A DNA stretch of 64,000 bases from Moraxella canis (GCF_002014965.1 NZ_MUXT01000005.1:62001-126000), one strand, 5' to 3'. Numbered from the stretch's first letter, positions 43,255-54,820 are shown. The notes: generated by a model not told the origin, from the sequence alone. Made by a program: numbers and translations.

Positions 43255-45651
43255 TTAGTCGCGCAAATGGGCAGCGTGTTTATCTGCCAGATTTTGGATC
43301 ACCTTATCAACTGCTGCTTTGATTTGCTCATCTTCAAGTGTGGCATTTTGATCCTGAAAAACCATCGCAAAAGCAAGCGATTTTTTGCCTTCGGGCAGTT
43401 TGTCGCCGACATAGACATCAAACAGCCAAACATCTTGCAAATATTTGCCCACTGCTTTATGAATGTCTTTTTCAAGCGTTTGCCAAGCGACATCCTGATC
43501 CACCAACACCGCCAAATCTCGGCGAACCGATGGGAATTTGCTAGGCGCTGTGATGGCGTTAGATCGACGGCTGAGCGCAATTAACTTATCCAAATCCATT
43601 TGAGCAGCCCACACCGTTGGCAAGTCCAAAGCCTTACAGATGCTAGGGTGCAGCTGACCAAACCATCCCAAATCTTCGCCGTCAATCATCAGATGGGCGC
43701 TTTGACCTGGGTGCAAGAAAGTCAAAGCGGTACGCTCATAGGTCACTTTGGTTTTATCCAAAGTGCTTGGTAGCAGGCTTTCAATGTCGCGCTTTAGATC
43801 ATAAAAATCCATCGGGCGCGCGCCATGACTTTGTTCAGCGGTCAGATCGCCTGTCGCAACAATAGCAAGGCTTGGTGTCTGAACCAAATGCTCAACATCA
43901 CCACCAACGAAACTTAAGCCAGTTTCAAACAGACGGACACGCGACTGCTGACGGTTAAGGTTATGGCTGACAATCGGCAAAAGACTAGACATCAAAGTGC
44001 GGCGCATCACCGCAAGCTCACTTGAGATCGGGTTGGCAAGTGGTAGTACCGCGCCAAGACTTTCGTCATCAAAAAGCGCCTCGATTTTGGCATCACTAAA
44101 GCTAAAGCTCACCGCCTCATAGTAGCCTGCATTTGCCAAGGACAGCTTGACCAGATGAATCAAATCCGCCGTATCATCATAGCGCATATCTACAGAAAGC
44201 TCTGGCAAGGCAGCAGAAATATTGGCATAGCCGTACATGCGAGCAATCTCTTCAACGATATCTTGATAAATCGTCAAATCAAACCGGTGGCTAGGCACCT
44301 GACACACCAAACTGTCTTGTTCCACCGTGGTGGCAATCTCAAGACGATTAAGCATCTCTGCCATCTGCTCGGGTGCGATGCTTACACCCAAAAGCTTTGA
44401 AACCTTATCCACAGGGACAGTGATCTTGTGTCTGACAGGCAGCGCGTCTGGATGTTCGACAGTGGTAAGTTGACTGACCTTGCCGCCTGCGACCGAAACA
44501 ATCAAGCTTACGGCGCGATCCATGGCAAGCTTTGGTAGCTCAAAATCTACGCCGCGCTCAAATCGCTGAGAAGCGTCCGTATGCATACCAAAACGGCGTG
44601 CGCGTCCTGCGATGGTGAGCTGATCAAAATGTGCGCTTTCCAGTACAATACTGGTTGTCTCATCACTCACCGCTGAGCGCGCCCCGCCCATGATGCCTGC
44701 CAATGCCAACACACCAGCATCATCTGCGATCACCAACTCATCCCCACTGAGGGTGATGACTTGGTCGTTTAATAATTCAACCGTCTCGCCAGAGTGTGCC
44801 AGACGCACGATGATATCGCCTTGAATTTTATCAGCATCGAACGCATGTAGCGGCTGACCCAGCTCAAGTAATACAAAGTTGGTCACATCCACCAAAAAAT
44901 TATGACTGCGCACACCAGATGCCACTAACGCATCGGTCATCCACTGAGGCGTCGGCTGGCTGCGGTCAATGTCATCAATGCGCTGCGCCAAATACCTAGG
45001 GCAAGCGTGGGTATCCAAAACGCGTACGCTCGGAGCGGTATCAGTGACCGCATCGGCAGCTTGGATGGCGGGACGATCTAGCGGCATCTGATTGATGGCA
45101 GCGATCTCACGCGCCAAACCCAATACGCTTAAGCAATCACCGCGGTTAGGCGTAATGGCGATCTCAAAAATCTTAGCATCTAAGTTCAAATAATCACGCA
45201 CATCCATACCAATCGGCGCGTCATCGTCAAGCTCTAGTAAGCCATCGATTTTATCTTCAAGTCCCAGCTCCGAAGCGCCGCACAGCATGCCTTGTGATTC
45301 AACACCACGCAGCTTGCCTTTTTTGATTTTAAAGCCCTTATCATCCTCACTAGGTAGCACCGCACCGACAGTCGCTACGGCAACTTTGAGCCCAACACGC
45401 ACATTGGGCGCGCCGCAGACGATTTGCAGCTGCTCGCCACTGCCGATATCAACCTTCGTCACGCGTAAGCGATCGGCATCTGGATGCTGCTCACACTCAG
45501 TCACCACGCCTGTCACCACGCCACTAAATGGCGGCGCGACGGTCTCAACACCATCTAGCTCAAGCCCTGCCATGGTCAGCTGCTCGCCAAGTGTCTCACT
45601 GTCGACACTTGGATTTGCCCACTGTCTTAGCCAATTTTCACTGATTTTCAT
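43255..45651 (-). CDS. pheT: Phenylalanyl-tRNA synthetase beta subunit
   Basis: A 798-residue subunit of the alpha2-beta2 synthetase. The N-terminal tRNA-binding EMAP-like domain (GVVTGVVTECEQHPDADRLR ... IVCGAPNVRVGLKVAVA) is followed by the B3/B4 editing domain, the DNA-binding B5 domain, and the C-terminal anticodon-binding domain (FPSVRRDLAVLVDQDV). It is full length. It follows pheS by 54 bp on the same strand. Confidence 0.97.
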   Translation of the reverse strand: MKISENWLRQWANPSVDSETLGEQLTMAGLELDGVETVAPPFSGVVTGVVTECEQHPDADRLRVTKVDIGSGEQLQIVCGAPNVRVGLKVAVATVGAVLPSEDDKGFKIKKGKLRGVESQGMLCGASELGLEDKIDGLLELDDDAPIGMDVRDYLNLDAKIFEIAITPNRGDCLSVLGLAREIAAINQMPLDRPAIQAADAVTDTAPSVRVLDTHACPRYLAQRIDDIDRSQPTPQWMTDALVASGVRSHNFLVDVTNFVLLELGQPLHAFDADKIQGDIIVRLAHSGETVELLNDQVITLSGDELVIADDAGVLALAGIMGGARSAVSDETTSIVLESAHFDQLTIAGRARRFGMHTDASQRFERGVDFELPKLAMDRAVSLIVSVAGGKVSQLTTVEHPDALPVRHKITVPVDKVSKLLGVSIAPEQMAEMLNRLEIATTVEQDSLVCQVPSHRFDLTIYQDIVEEIARMYGYANISAALPELSVDMRYDDTADLIHLVKLSLANAGYYEAVSFSFSDAKIEALFDDESLGAVLPLANPISSELAVMRRTLMSSLLPIVSHNLNRQQSRVRLFETGLSFVGGDVEHLVQTPSLAIVATGDLTAEQSHGARPMDFYDLKRDIESLLPSTLDKTKVTYERTALTFLHPGQSAHLMIDGEDLGWFGQLHPSICKALDLPTVWAAQMDLDKLIALSRRSNAITAPSKFPSVRRDLAVLVDQDVAWQTLEKDIHKAVGKYLQDVWLFDVYVGDKLPEGKKSLAFAMVFQDQNATLEDEQIKAAVDKVIQNLADKHAAHLRD

Positions 45652-45705
45652 TTGCTATCTCTGTAATAAATTCATCAAAATTAAATAATAATACGTTAAA
45701 CAATA

Positions 45706-47125
<1,420 letters not shown>

Positions 47126-48223
47126 ATGAAGAAGTCAGTTTTAGCGACTGCTGTGAAAGCTGCAACTTTACTCACCCTAACAGCGCTATCCTCAACCGCA
47201 TTTGCCGATCCTAAAATTTCAGGTCGTCTGTACACAAGCGTCTTATATGAAGATGCAGATACCACAGAAACCAATACCGTAACAGGCGCTGCAACCAAAA
47301 CCAACAGTGATCGCACGACGCTAAACTCTGGCGGCTCTCGTATTCGGTTTACTGGCAGCGAGCCATTGACAAATGATGTGGATTTGGAATATTGGCTTGA
47401 GTATTCAATCTTTTTGGATAATGATGGTGGCGATAACAATTTTACTTCACGCAACACCTATCTTGGCTTAAAACATAAAGACTATGGATCGGTTCGTATC
47501 GGTCGCTTATACACCCCTGACGATGATATCGACTATGTTGACAGCGGCTATCTATATGCATCAGGTGCATCGGTACCCTACAGCTACTATGGTCAGCGCA
47601 CCAACAATACCATTCAATACATCTCACCAAAAATCAATGACAAAACGCAAATTAAATTGCATTATGCCATGGATGAAGATAGCACCGATGTGATGACTGG
47701 CGTAAATAATCATGGCGGCAGCTTTACTGTCTTTAATGATCAGGGCAAGCCGACCACTCAAAAACGCGATCTGATCTCAGGTCATATCCTGCATAATGAT
47801 GATAAGTTTGATGCAGGTATTGCTTATACTTATGCAGGCGATTTTAACTCACTTCGTGCGATGATTTGGGCAAAGGCAACGGATGACTTAAGAGTCGGTG
47901 TGATGGCTCAGCAAGTTGATTATAACAGTGGCGATAAAGAATTGGGCGCTTTGGTGACTGGCTACTACAACATTGACGGCATGACTGATGTCTATGCTCA
48001 AGCTGGCTATGCCGATAACTACAAAGGCTGGAAAGACGGTGAGCGCACAACAGCAAGCTTAGGTCTGATCAAGTGGCTAAAACGTGATGGAGCACGTGTG
48101 CGCGCCTTTGGCACAGTATCTTATAATGACGAAACCAGCTTTAAACACAGTGATGCCAACGAATTGGTTCGTATCGATAAAGATGCTTTTTCTGTAGAAA
48201 CTGGGCTTCGTTACGACTTTTAA
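47126..48223 (+). CDS. Outer-membrane porin (M35/OmpC-like)
   Basis: A 365-residue general porin. The signal peptide is MKKSVLATAVKAATLLTLTA, with cleavage after ...STAFA before DPKISGRLY. The mature part has alternating hydrophobic beta strands (for example YLGLKHKDYGSVRIGRLYTP with the eyelet-loop region after it). It ends in the aromatic C-terminus ETGLRYDF required for BAM-dependent assembly. The start at 47126 fits the signal peptide and the AAGGAAGAAG site; an upstream ATG at 47084 is rejected. It resembles the M35 porin of Moraxella in size and N-terminus. Role: passive uptake of small solutes. Confidence 0.9.
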   Translation: MKKSVLATAVKAATLLTLTALSSTAFADPKISGRLYTSVLYEDADTTETNTVTGAATKTNSDRTTLNSGGSRIRFTGSEPLTNDVDLEYWLEYSIFLDNDGGDNNFTSRNTYLGLKHKDYGSVRIGRLYTPDDDIDYVDSGYLYASGASVPYSYYGQRTNNTIQYISPKINDKTQIKLHYAMDEDSTDVMTGVNNHGGSFTVFNDQGKPTTQKRDLISGHILHNDDKFDAGIAYTYAGDFNSLRAMIWAKATDDLRVGVMAQQVDYNSGDKELGALVTGYYNIDGMTDVYAQAGYADNYKGWKDGERTTASLGLIKWLKRDGARVRAFGTVSYNDETSFKHSDANELVRIDKDAFSVETGLRYDF

Positions 48224-48254
48224 ACTTTAACGTTTAATAAGCTTTTAATAAAAC

Positions 48255-48281
48255 GGCTTGCTGATTGGCAAGCCTTTTTTT
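48255..48281 (+). terminator. Terminator of the porin gene
   Basis: Stem GGCTTGC / GCAAGCC with a 6-base loop (TGATTG), followed by TTTTTTT. Confidence 0.88.
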
Positions 48282-48317
48282 ATCTTAATCATTTTTTATC
48301 TTAAAACGGATAAATAA

Positions 48318-48350
48318 AAAACCGTAATACACAGTGCGTATTACGGTTTT
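48318..48350 (-). terminator. Terminator of the rpmI-rplT operon
   Basis: Stem AAAACCGTAATAC / GTATTACGGTTTT, 7-base loop, after the rplT stop. Confidence 0.88.
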
Positions 48351-48378
48351 GGTTTAGTCATTAAACTGACTCATCAGC

Positions 48379-48735
48379 TTATGCCAAAGCAGCCTTTGCT
48401 TTTTCTGCGATTGCAGTGAAAGCAGCTGCATCATGCATTGCGATGTCAGCCAAGATACGGCGGTCGATTTCAATGTTTGCCTTTTTAAGGCCATTGATCA
48501 GACGGCTGTAGCTTAGACCATTTAGACGAGCACCAGCATTGATACGAGCAATCCACAGACGGCGGAAAGAGCGCTTTTTGTTACGGCGGTCACGATAAGC
48601 ATATTGACCAGCTTTCATAACAGCTTGTACTGCAACACGATACACACGAGAGCGTGCACCATAGTAGCCTTTTGCACGAGCTAGAACTTTTTTATGACGG
48701 CGATTTGCTTGTACACCACGTTTTACACGAGCCAT
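48379..48735 (-). CDS. rplT: Ribosomal protein bL20
   Basis: A 118-residue 23S rRNA-binding assembly protein ([34 protein letters not shown] core). It follows rpmI by 30 bp. infC, which usually precedes rpmI-rplT, is not adjacent here. Confidence 0.98.
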   Translation of the reverse strand: MARVKRGVQANRRHKKVLARAKGYYGARSRVYRVAVQAVMKAGQYAYRDRRNKKRSFRRLWIARINAGARLNGLSYSRLINGLKKANIEIDRRILADIAMHDAAAFTAIAEKAKAALA

Positions 48736-48765
48736 GTTATTCTCCTAAAATATCCGAAAAGTTGA

Positions 48766-48957
48766 TTAGATGTATGGGCACATACGACGGATTGCAGCCA
48801 CGTCTGATGCATGAACCATAACGCAACCACGCAATTGACGGATACGCTTTGGAGATTTTTTGGTCAAAATGTGACGCTTGAATGCTTGCTTACGCTTGAA
48901 GCCATTGGCAGTTTTTTTGAAACGCTTCGCGGCACCACGTTTGGTTTTAAGTTTCAT
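48766..48957 (-). CDS. rpmI: Ribosomal protein bL35
   Basis: A 63-residue basic protein ([19 protein letters not shown], then [16 protein letters not shown]). It is the first gene of the rpmI-rplT pair. Confidence 0.97.
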   Translation of the reverse strand: MKLKTKRGAAKRFKKTANGFKRKQAFKRHILTKKSPKRIRQLRGCVMVHASDVAAIRRMCPYI

Positions 48958-49043
48958 AATAACCTCTTAAATTAAAGTTGGTATCCCAACAATGAACCTT
49001 TTTGCCTAATGCCATACGGACACTGACGGAAGGTGGGACGCAA

Positions 49044-49072
49044 ATTATAGCAGATTAAACTTGCCAAAACAA
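49044..49072 (-). promoter_or_regulatory. Promoter of rpmI-rplT
   Basis: On the minus strand, TTGTTT (49067 to 49072), 17-bp spacer, TATAAT (49044 to 49049). The leader of about 80 nt before rpmI could hold bL20 autoregulatory structure, but none was proven by eye. The rest of the gap 48958 to 49276 up to hisIE shows nothing further. Confidence 0.65.
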
Positions 49073-49276
49073 GCACCCTTTGCCTTTACTTAGCTCTTAG
49101 CAAGCGTTACAATAGCACTATTATCTCAATGTACGAACCGAAGTGTCCATAAAATACTGATTTTATTGTGCCGAAGCTCATTCGTCATTAGATTGACACA
49201 TTTTTGGCGTAAGATTTGTCATAATTTTGGTGACCAATTTTAACGCCGTCATACTTAAACCTTGGCATAAACTGAT

Positions 49277-50065
49277 ATGAACTGGCTTGAAACCCTAAAA
49301 TTCAATGATGACGGACTCATTCCTGCCATCGCGCAAGACCGAGAAACAGGGCGCGTGATGATGGTGGCTTGGCAAAATAAAGAAGCGCTCAAGCTCACTT
49401 ATGAGACCAAAGAAGCGGTGTACTTTTCGCGTTCGCGCGGCAAGCTTTGGCATAAAGGCGAAACTTCAGGTCATACGCAGATTGTTCATGGCATTTTTAC
49501 CGATTGTGACAGTGATGTGATCATTTTGTCCATCACTCAAATCGGCGGTATTGCTTGCCATACAGGGCGCGAGTCGTGTTTTTTTAAACAGCTTGATGAT
49601 CAAGGTGAATGGCAAATCATCAGTGATGTCATCAAAGATCCCAGTCAAATTTATGGGGAAAATCAGCCGACAGCCACTGATGCTGAAAGTACACCTGTGA
49701 CACATCAGTCGTCATCTGATGTCCTAGCAAGTCTTGATGCGATATTAGATGAGCGTAAATCCGCCGATAAACACAGCTCGTATGTGGCAAGCTTATATCA
49801 CAAAGGATTAAATAAAATCCTAGAAAAAGTGGGCGAAGAAGCAGTTGAGAGCATCATCGCCGCCAAAGAGCTTGAGCGTGCCAAAAACGCTGATGAAAAC
49901 TGCGATGAGATGGCGCATGACTTGGTCTATGAAGTGGCAGATACTTGGTTCCATCAAATGGTGGCATTATCAGCATTAGGGCTGTCTGCTCAAGATGTCA
50001 TCAATGAGCTGGCGCGCCGTTTCGGCGTTTCAGGCATTGACGAAAAAAATAGCCGTACAAAATAG
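49277..50065 (+). CDS. hisIE: Bifunctional phosphoribosyl-AMP cyclohydrolase / phosphoribosyl-ATP pyrophosphohydrolase
   Basis: A 262-residue fusion catalysing steps 2 and 3 of histidine synthesis. The HisI part (residues 1 to ~115) has the metal-site stretch [12 protein letters not shown] and [10 protein letters not shown]. The HisE part (from ~155) has [20 protein letters not shown] and the C-terminal [14 protein letters not shown] helices. A polar linker of about 45 residues joins them, longer than in E. coli HisIE (203 aa in total). It is followed by tatABC, an arrangement shared with pseudomonads. Confidence 0.95.
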   Translation: MNWLETLKFNDDGLIPAIAQDRETGRVMMVAWQNKEALKLTYETKEAVYFSRSRGKLWHKGETSGHTQIVHGIFTDCDSDVIILSITQIGGIACHTGRESCFFKQLDDQGEWQIISDVIKDPSQIYGENQPTATDAESTPVTHQSSSDVLASLDAILDERKSADKHSSYVASLYHKGLNKILEKVGEEAVESIIAAKELERAKNADENCDEMAHDLVYEVADTWFHQMVALSALGLSAQDVINELARRFGVSGIDEKNSRTK

Positions 50066-50118
50066 CGCTTAATATTTAAGCTTGGCTTACTAATTTAACG
50101 ACGATTAAGGGGTAGTTT

Positions 50119-50343
50119 ATGGGTTCACTTTCTATCACACATTGGCTGATTTTGCTTGTGGTGGTGGTCATTGTCTTTGGCACCAGCAAATTAAAAAATG
50201 CTGGTAAAGATTTGGGCGGTGCGGTTAAGGGCTTTAAAGATGCCGTCAAAGAAGAAGACAAGCCAAAAATTGCTAATAATAATGATGAAAAAGTCATTAT
50301 TGCCGAAGAAGTCAAAGTCGAAAAAACCAAAGACAATAGCTAA
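50119..50343 (+). CDS. tatA: Sec-independent translocase subunit TatA
   Basis: A 74-residue protein. An N-terminal membrane helix ([20 protein letters not shown]) is followed by the amphipathic helix ([19 protein letters not shown]) and an acidic tail. It forms the pore-like assembly of the twin-arginine pathway. First of tatABC; tatB starts 8 bp after the stop. The multicopper oxidase at the left of the window would be a Tat substrate if its signal were intact. Confidence 0.95.
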   Translation: MGSLSITHWLILLVVVVIVFGTSKLKNAGKDLGGAVKGFKDAVKEEDKPKIANNNDEKVIIAEEVKVEKTKDNS

Positions 50344-50351
50344 GTTTTACT

Positions 50352-50900
50352 ATGATTGGAAGCCTTGGGTTTTTTGAGCTGACCTTATTTGGTATCATTG
50401 CCTTGATTGTTTTGGGTCCTGAAAAACTGCCTGTCGCTGCACGCACGCTTGGGCGATGGTATGGCAATTTTCGCCGTGCCAGTCAAAGACTACAAAGCGA
50501 GATCACCAGCGAGCTGCAACTGCTAGAGACCCAAGAACTGCTCAAAAAAGAGCTTGATGAGATTCGCCAGTCTGAAGCACGTATGAAGGCTCAGATGGAT
50601 GCTTTACAGCAGTCGCTCAATCGCACCGAAGCGACTTTGCAAACCTCCAAACGACAAACTATGGACGCTTGGCAGAGCGATTCACCAACACACGATGCCT
50701 CGCATCAGCACAATTTGGCATCATCTGACGAGAAAAACCATCAAGAAGTCCATGCCATTGCCACAGCGATCACGCTGCCGATGACCAACCGCTGGTTTTT
50801 GTTGAGTGACTATGACCGACGTCGTCGCCTGCCGCCTGCGCCTCATTTGCCCAATTATGCTGCCGATCCTTTATTGAATCAACCTAACCAAACCCTATGA
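50352..50900 (+). CDS. tatB: Sec-independent translocase subunit TatB
   Basis: A 182-residue protein. The N-terminal helix has the conserved Glu (GSLGFFELTLFGIIALIVLG, then PEKLPVAARTLGRW), which marks TatB over TatA. A long coiled coil (residues ~50 to 110) and a divergent polar tail follow. It binds Tat signal peptides with TatC. The stop overlaps the tatC ATG by 4 bp. Confidence 0.95.
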   Translation: MIGSLGFFELTLFGIIALIVLGPEKLPVAARTLGRWYGNFRRASQRLQSEITSELQLLETQELLKKELDEIRQSEARMKAQMDALQQSLNRTEATLQTSKRQTMDAWQSDSPTHDASHQHNLASSDEKNHQEVHAIATAITLPMTNRWFLLSDYDRRRRLPPAPHLPNYAADPLLNQPNQTL

Positions 50901-51658
50901 ATCAAGCTGACTTACCCACAGATGACACGCCGCTGATGTCACATTTTATCGAACTGCGTGGGCGATTTATCCGCATATTTTTGGCAGTTTTGGTTGTTTT
51001 TTTGGCATTGGTTGGTTTTAGCCGCGAGCTTTATGATTTTATCTCAGATCCTTTAGTGGCTCTTCTGCCCAGTGAGGCAAGCTTGATTGCAACCGATGTT
51101 GCCTCTGGATTTCTTGCTCCGATTCGATTGACGTTTTTTATTGCGCTGTTTGTGACCGTTCCGTTTATCTTAGCTCAGCTTTGGGGCTTTATCTCACCTG
51201 GGCTTTATAAACATGAAAAGCGCGCCGCCTTACCCTTATTATTTTCGTCCATCGCTTTGTTTTATATTGGTGTGGCTTTTGCGTATTTTGTTGTGCTTGT
51301 GCCTGCGCTTAAGTTTTTTATCATGTTTGCCCCTGATAATGTCCTACCGATGACCGATATTGACAGCTATCTTAGCTTTGTGATGAAGCTGTTTTTGGTT
51401 TTTGGTATCATGTTTGAGATTCCGGTCGTGACGCTGATTTTGGTGCTGATGCGCCTTGTCACTGTGACAAGCCTTGCAGATAAGCGCCGCTATATCATCG
51501 TGGGCTGCTTTGCGGTGGCTGCCGTGGTAACGCCGCCTGATGGCGCCAGTATGCTCATGCTTGCCATTCCGATGTGTTTGTTATTTGAATTGGGATTGAT
51601 GATGGCAAGAATGCTAGTAAAAGACAACCCAGACAACACCGCTATAACTCATTCTTAA
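50897..51658 (+). CDS. tatC: Sec-independent translocase subunit TatC
   Basis: A 253-residue inner-membrane protein with six helices. The N-terminal MSHFIELRGRFIRIF motif and the conserved PFILAQLWGFISPGLYKHEK loop form the signal-peptide receptor, together with FGIMFEIPVV. It is full length and ends the tat operon. Confidence 0.97.
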   Translation: MNQADLPTDDTPLMSHFIELRGRFIRIFLAVLVVFLALVGFSRELYDFISDPLVALLPSEASLIATDVASGFLAPIRLTFFIALFVTVPFILAQLWGFISPGLYKHEKRAALPLLFSSIALFYIGVAFAYFVVLVPALKFFIMFAPDNVLPMTDIDSYLSFVMKLFLVFGIMFEIPVVTLILVLMRLVTVTSLADKRRYIIVGCFAVAAVVTPPDGASMLMLAIPMCLLFELGLMMARMLVKDNPDNTAITHS

Positions 51659-51674
51659 TCACCAAGAGTCTACC

Positions 51675-51998
51675 ATGTCAGACATTCAACATCTACAAGA
51701 AAAACTTGACCACATCCAATCGCTGTATCGCCAATGGCTGGCTGCCAAAGAAGTGCTCGAACGCTCAAGAAGTGAGCTACAGCAAGCCCTTAAAATCATG
51801 GGTGAGCTTGAAGCTGCCTATTATAGCCCAGAGTACTCCGATCTACTTCATGCTGATGCCCAAGGCTTGCTTGACACAAAAACGCCTGGCGAGTACAGCG
51901 TCATGAGTGAAGATACCATTTTTGATGAGCTGATTGATAAAGATCAAGCCCTGTGGGCGACGCTCAGACTGTGCATTGATCATTTAGATCGCCAATAA
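51675..51998 (+). CDS. DUF4298-family protein
   Basis: A 107-residue mostly helical protein (LQEKLDHIQSLYRQWLAAKE, then YYSPEYSDLLHADAQGLL), matching the DUF4298 pattern with its conserved YYxSxxW/D-like middle. No membrane segment. Function unknown. It lies 16 bp after tatC in the same direction and before a terminator, so it is probably the last gene of the hisIE-tat transcript. Confidence 0.78.
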   Translation: MSDIQHLQEKLDHIQSLYRQWLAAKEVLERSRSELQQALKIMGELEAAYYSPEYSDLLHADAQGLLDTKTPGEYSVMSEDTIFDELIDKDQALWATLRLCIDHLDRQ

Positions 51999-52008
51999 TT
52001 TTCAAAAA

Positions 52009-52037
52009 ATAAAGCCAAGGACATTCCTTGGCTTTAT
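52009..52037. terminator. Bidirectional terminator after the DUF4298 gene
   Basis: Stem ATAAAGCCAAGGA / TCCTTGGCTTTAT with a 3-base loop, between convergent genes. Confidence 0.88.
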
Positions 52038-52062
52038 GACTGGTTCCACGTGAAACCTGTTA

Positions 52063-53763
52063 TCATTGGCAATTTTCTGCCAAACGATTACGCTCATTGA
52101 CCGCATCCACAATTTCATCTGCGATCGTCATCGCCTGAAAACTATTTGGGTCGGCAAGCTTCCACATGTCATCCAAAATGCGTCTCCCGCAGTCGCCCGT
52201 CAGCAGCGAGCCTGATTCAATGAATTGATAATGCTCTGATAAAAGCTTGATCCATCCGTCGGGCTGACGACGCACAATGTGATGTGGCTTGAGCTCAGAT
52301 GGATGCCAAAGCCCTGCAGAGCCGACGATTTCGGCGAGTGCCTTGAGTGTGTTTTGATGGAAATTTGCCACGCGTCGTGATTTATCAGGGACATCAATGG
52401 CTTTTTGGCGGACTGGGTCTTGGGTCGCCACGCCAGTTGGACATTTGTTGGTGTGGCATGAACGCGACTGAATACAGCCAACCGCAAACATAAAGCCGCG
52501 CGCTGAATTACACCAATCAGCGCCTAAGCTCATCATTCTTGCGATGTCGAATCCTGAAATTACTTTACCGCTCACGCCGACTTTGATCTTGTCACGGATA
52601 CCCGCACCAACCAGCGTATTTTGAACAAAAATCAAAGCGTCCACCAAAGGCATGCCAACTGAGTCCATGAACTCAACAGGTGCTGCACCTGTGCCGCCTT
52701 CCGCCCCATCGACGACGATAAAATCTGGGTAGTTGTCTTCTTTGATCATGGCTTTGACAATTGCCATAAACTCCCAAGGCATGCCGATACACAGCTTAAA
52801 CCCCACAGGCTTACCGCCAGACATCTCACGCACACGCTGCCAAAAATGCACAAGCTCAGTGGGTGTGCTAAATTCTGGATGAGTTGGCGGTGAAATGCAG
52901 TCAATCCCCATCGGAATGTCACGCGTCAAAGCAATTTCTTGGGTAATCTTTGAGGCAGGTAATACGCCGCCTTTACCAGGCTTGGCGCCTTGTGACAGTT
53001 TAATTTCAATCATTTTGACTTGAGGCAATGTCGCTCTTTGGCGAAAAGTCTCAGGATTAAAGCGTCCATTGTCATCACGGCAGCCAAAATAAGCTGTACC
53101 CAATTGCCAAATCAGATCGCCGCCATGCTTTTGGTGATAAGGGCTAATACTCCCCTCGCCTGTATCATGCGCAAAACCGCCTTCTTTGGCACCTTTATTG
53201 AGCGACTCAATCGCCGCCGCTGACAGCGCGCCAAAACTCATCGCCGAGATATTAAACACCGATAAGTCATAAGGCTGCTCACAGCGATCACCGCCCACGC
53301 GCACACGAAAATCATGATCGCTGATCTTGTGGCTTCTGCCTGAATGCAAAAACCAATCCGTGCCAGGCTTGGTCAAGTCATTCAAACTACCAAACGCAGT
53401 CGTGCTATCGACATCTTTGGCGCGCTGATACACAATCGAGCGCTGCATCCGCGAAAATGGCACTTCTTCACGATCACCTTCGATGAAATATTGACGCACT
53501 TCTGGACGAAAATTTTCAAACAAAAAGCGAATGTGTCCACTGATGGGATAATTACGCAAAATCGCATGACGCTTTTGGTTGATATTATAAATACCAAGAC
53601 AAGTCAAGCAGGTGGCGATAAAAAGCAGCCACCAAATTTTAAATAAAATCGAAATAGGAATCAGTGCCACACAGACCCAAAGGAGCGCAAAGCGTGGCAA
53701 GACTAAAAATAGATAATTGGCTGAATCTTGAGAAGGTTTTGAGGGTGTCTTTGATGGTGTCAT
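52063..53763 (-). CDS. FMN-binding glutamate-synthase-like protein
   Basis: A 566-residue protein. Two N-terminal membrane segments (residues ~18 to 60) precede a GltS/GltB2-type TIM barrel. Recognisable are NISAMSFGALSAAAIESLNK, the FMN site region KVGVSGKVISGFDIARMMSL and the iron-sulfur cysteines in CIQSRSCHTNKCPTGVATQD. It lacks the glutaminase domain of true glutamate synthase. Its membrane anchor and free-standing form are shared with a widespread family of unknown substrate. Single gene. Confidence 0.88.
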   Translation of the reverse strand: MTPSKTPSKPSQDSANYLFLVLPRFALLWVCVALIPISILFKIWWLLFIATCLTCLGIYNINQKRHAILRNYPISGHIRFLFENFRPEVRQYFIEGDREEVPFSRMQRSIVYQRAKDVDSTTAFGSLNDLTKPGTDWFLHSGRSHKISDHDFRVRVGGDRCEQPYDLSVFNISAMSFGALSAAAIESLNKGAKEGGFAHDTGEGSISPYHQKHGGDLIWQLGTAYFGCRDDNGRFNPETFRQRATLPQVKMIEIKLSQGAKPGKGGVLPASKITQEIALTRDIPMGIDCISPPTHPEFSTPTELVHFWQRVREMSGGKPVGFKLCIGMPWEFMAIVKAMIKEDNYPDFIVVDGAEGGTGAAPVEFMDSVGMPLVDALIFVQNTLVGAGIRDKIKVGVSGKVISGFDIARMMSLGADWCNSARGFMFAVGCIQSRSCHTNKCPTGVATQDPVRQKAIDVPDKSRRVANFHQNTLKALAEIVGSAGLWHPSELKPHHIVRRQPDGWIKLLSEHYQFIESGSLLTGDCGRRILDDMWKLADPNSFQAMTIADEIVDAVNERNRLAENCQ

Positions 53764-54070
53764 GAGGCAATGAGGTTAATTATGTTATAAAACGATGCGC
53801 AGATTAAATACATCTACTCTGTCAGTCGCTGATATTCGGCTATTATAACATAGCTAATTTATCATAATCATTTGCCAATAGTAATAAAGTCATCAAAGAT
53901 TTTGATAAATCTTAATCCAAACAATCCAAAGTTTTAGCACGCGATTTTAAATTATGATAAAAATCAGCATTTAGCCGCTTTATTTTTAGTCAAATATTGG
54001 CTACAATGACAAGAATTTCAGTGATTTATCATCACGCATCATTCCACCTCATTTGGTTCATTAGCCGATT
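53764..54070. other. Intergenic region upstream of the GntR-family gene
   Basis: About 300 bp of AT-rich DNA with no gene seen. TACAAT at 54002 to 54007 is a possible -10 for the regulator; no clear -35 or operator is recognised. Confidence 0.35.
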
Positions 54071-54802
54071 ATGTCAAACAAAACCCCTGCTTATTTGCGC
54101 ATCAAAAATGCCATTTTGGACAATATTCATGCTGGCACTTGGGCTTCTGGCACTGCCATTCCTGCTGAGATTACGCTTGCTGAAGATTTTGGCGTATCAC
54201 GCATGACAGTCAATCGCGCGGTCAAAGAACTTGAAGCTGAGCGTGTGTTGGAGCGTCGTCAAGGTTCGGGCACCTATGTGGCTCAGCAAAAGTACAATAA
54301 TGCGCATATTGAAATTCGCAATATCGCCAAAGATATCAATGAGCGATTTAATCACTATCGCGCTCAAGTGATCGCACAAAAGACGCTTGATTTTGAGGCA
54401 TTGAATCAACCTGAAAATCATTGGCTGAATGCGCTGTTTTTTCACAGTCAGCCTGCTCACACTGACAAACTCTATCAGGTGTGTATCGTGCATTATGGCG
54501 ACGACCTGCCCATTCAGTATGAAGATCGCTGGGTGAATGCTGCCATCATTCCTGAATTTATCAATCAAGATTTTAGTATTATCAATACCAGTGATTATTT
54601 GATTGACCATGTGCCACTTGAGTATGGCGATTATCAAATCCAAGCCAAGCTTGCACCCATCAATGTCTGTGAAGCGCTGCAAATGCAAGCGCATGAGCCA
54701 GCACTCTTACATGCTCGGCACACCAAATCCCAAGGGCAGCCTGTCACTTTTGTGAATATGTGGCACCCTGGTAGCCGTTTTTCATTTGGCGGTCGGTTAT
54801 AA
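54071..54802 (+). CDS. GntR/HutC-family transcriptional regulator
   Basis: A 243-residue regulator. The N-terminal winged helix (IPAEITLAEDFGVSRMTVNR, then LEAERVLERRQGSGTYVA) is followed by a UTRA ligand domain. The domain layout and the C-terminal ARHTKSQGQPVTFVNMWHPG stretch resemble HutC, the histidine-utilization repressor sensing urocanate. No hut gene lies nearby, so it is an orphan or acts elsewhere. It is followed by a strong terminator. Confidence 0.85.
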   Translation: MSNKTPAYLRIKNAILDNIHAGTWASGTAIPAEITLAEDFGVSRMTVNRAVKELEAERVLERRQGSGTYVAQQKYNNAHIEIRNIAKDINERFNHYRAQVIAQKTLDFEALNQPENHWLNALFFHSQPAHTDKLYQVCIVHYGDDLPIQYEDRWVNAAIIPEFINQDFSIINTSDYLIDHVPLEYGDYQIQAKLAPINVCEALQMQAHEPALLHARHTKSQGQPVTFVNMWHPGSRFSFGGRL

Positions 54803-54820
54803 TTCATCAAATACCCAACC

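Noticed and set aside
48958..49040. bL20-binding pseudoknot leader of rpmI-rplT
   Set aside because: Expected by analogy with E. coli, but no convincing pairing could be drawn and the leader is short.
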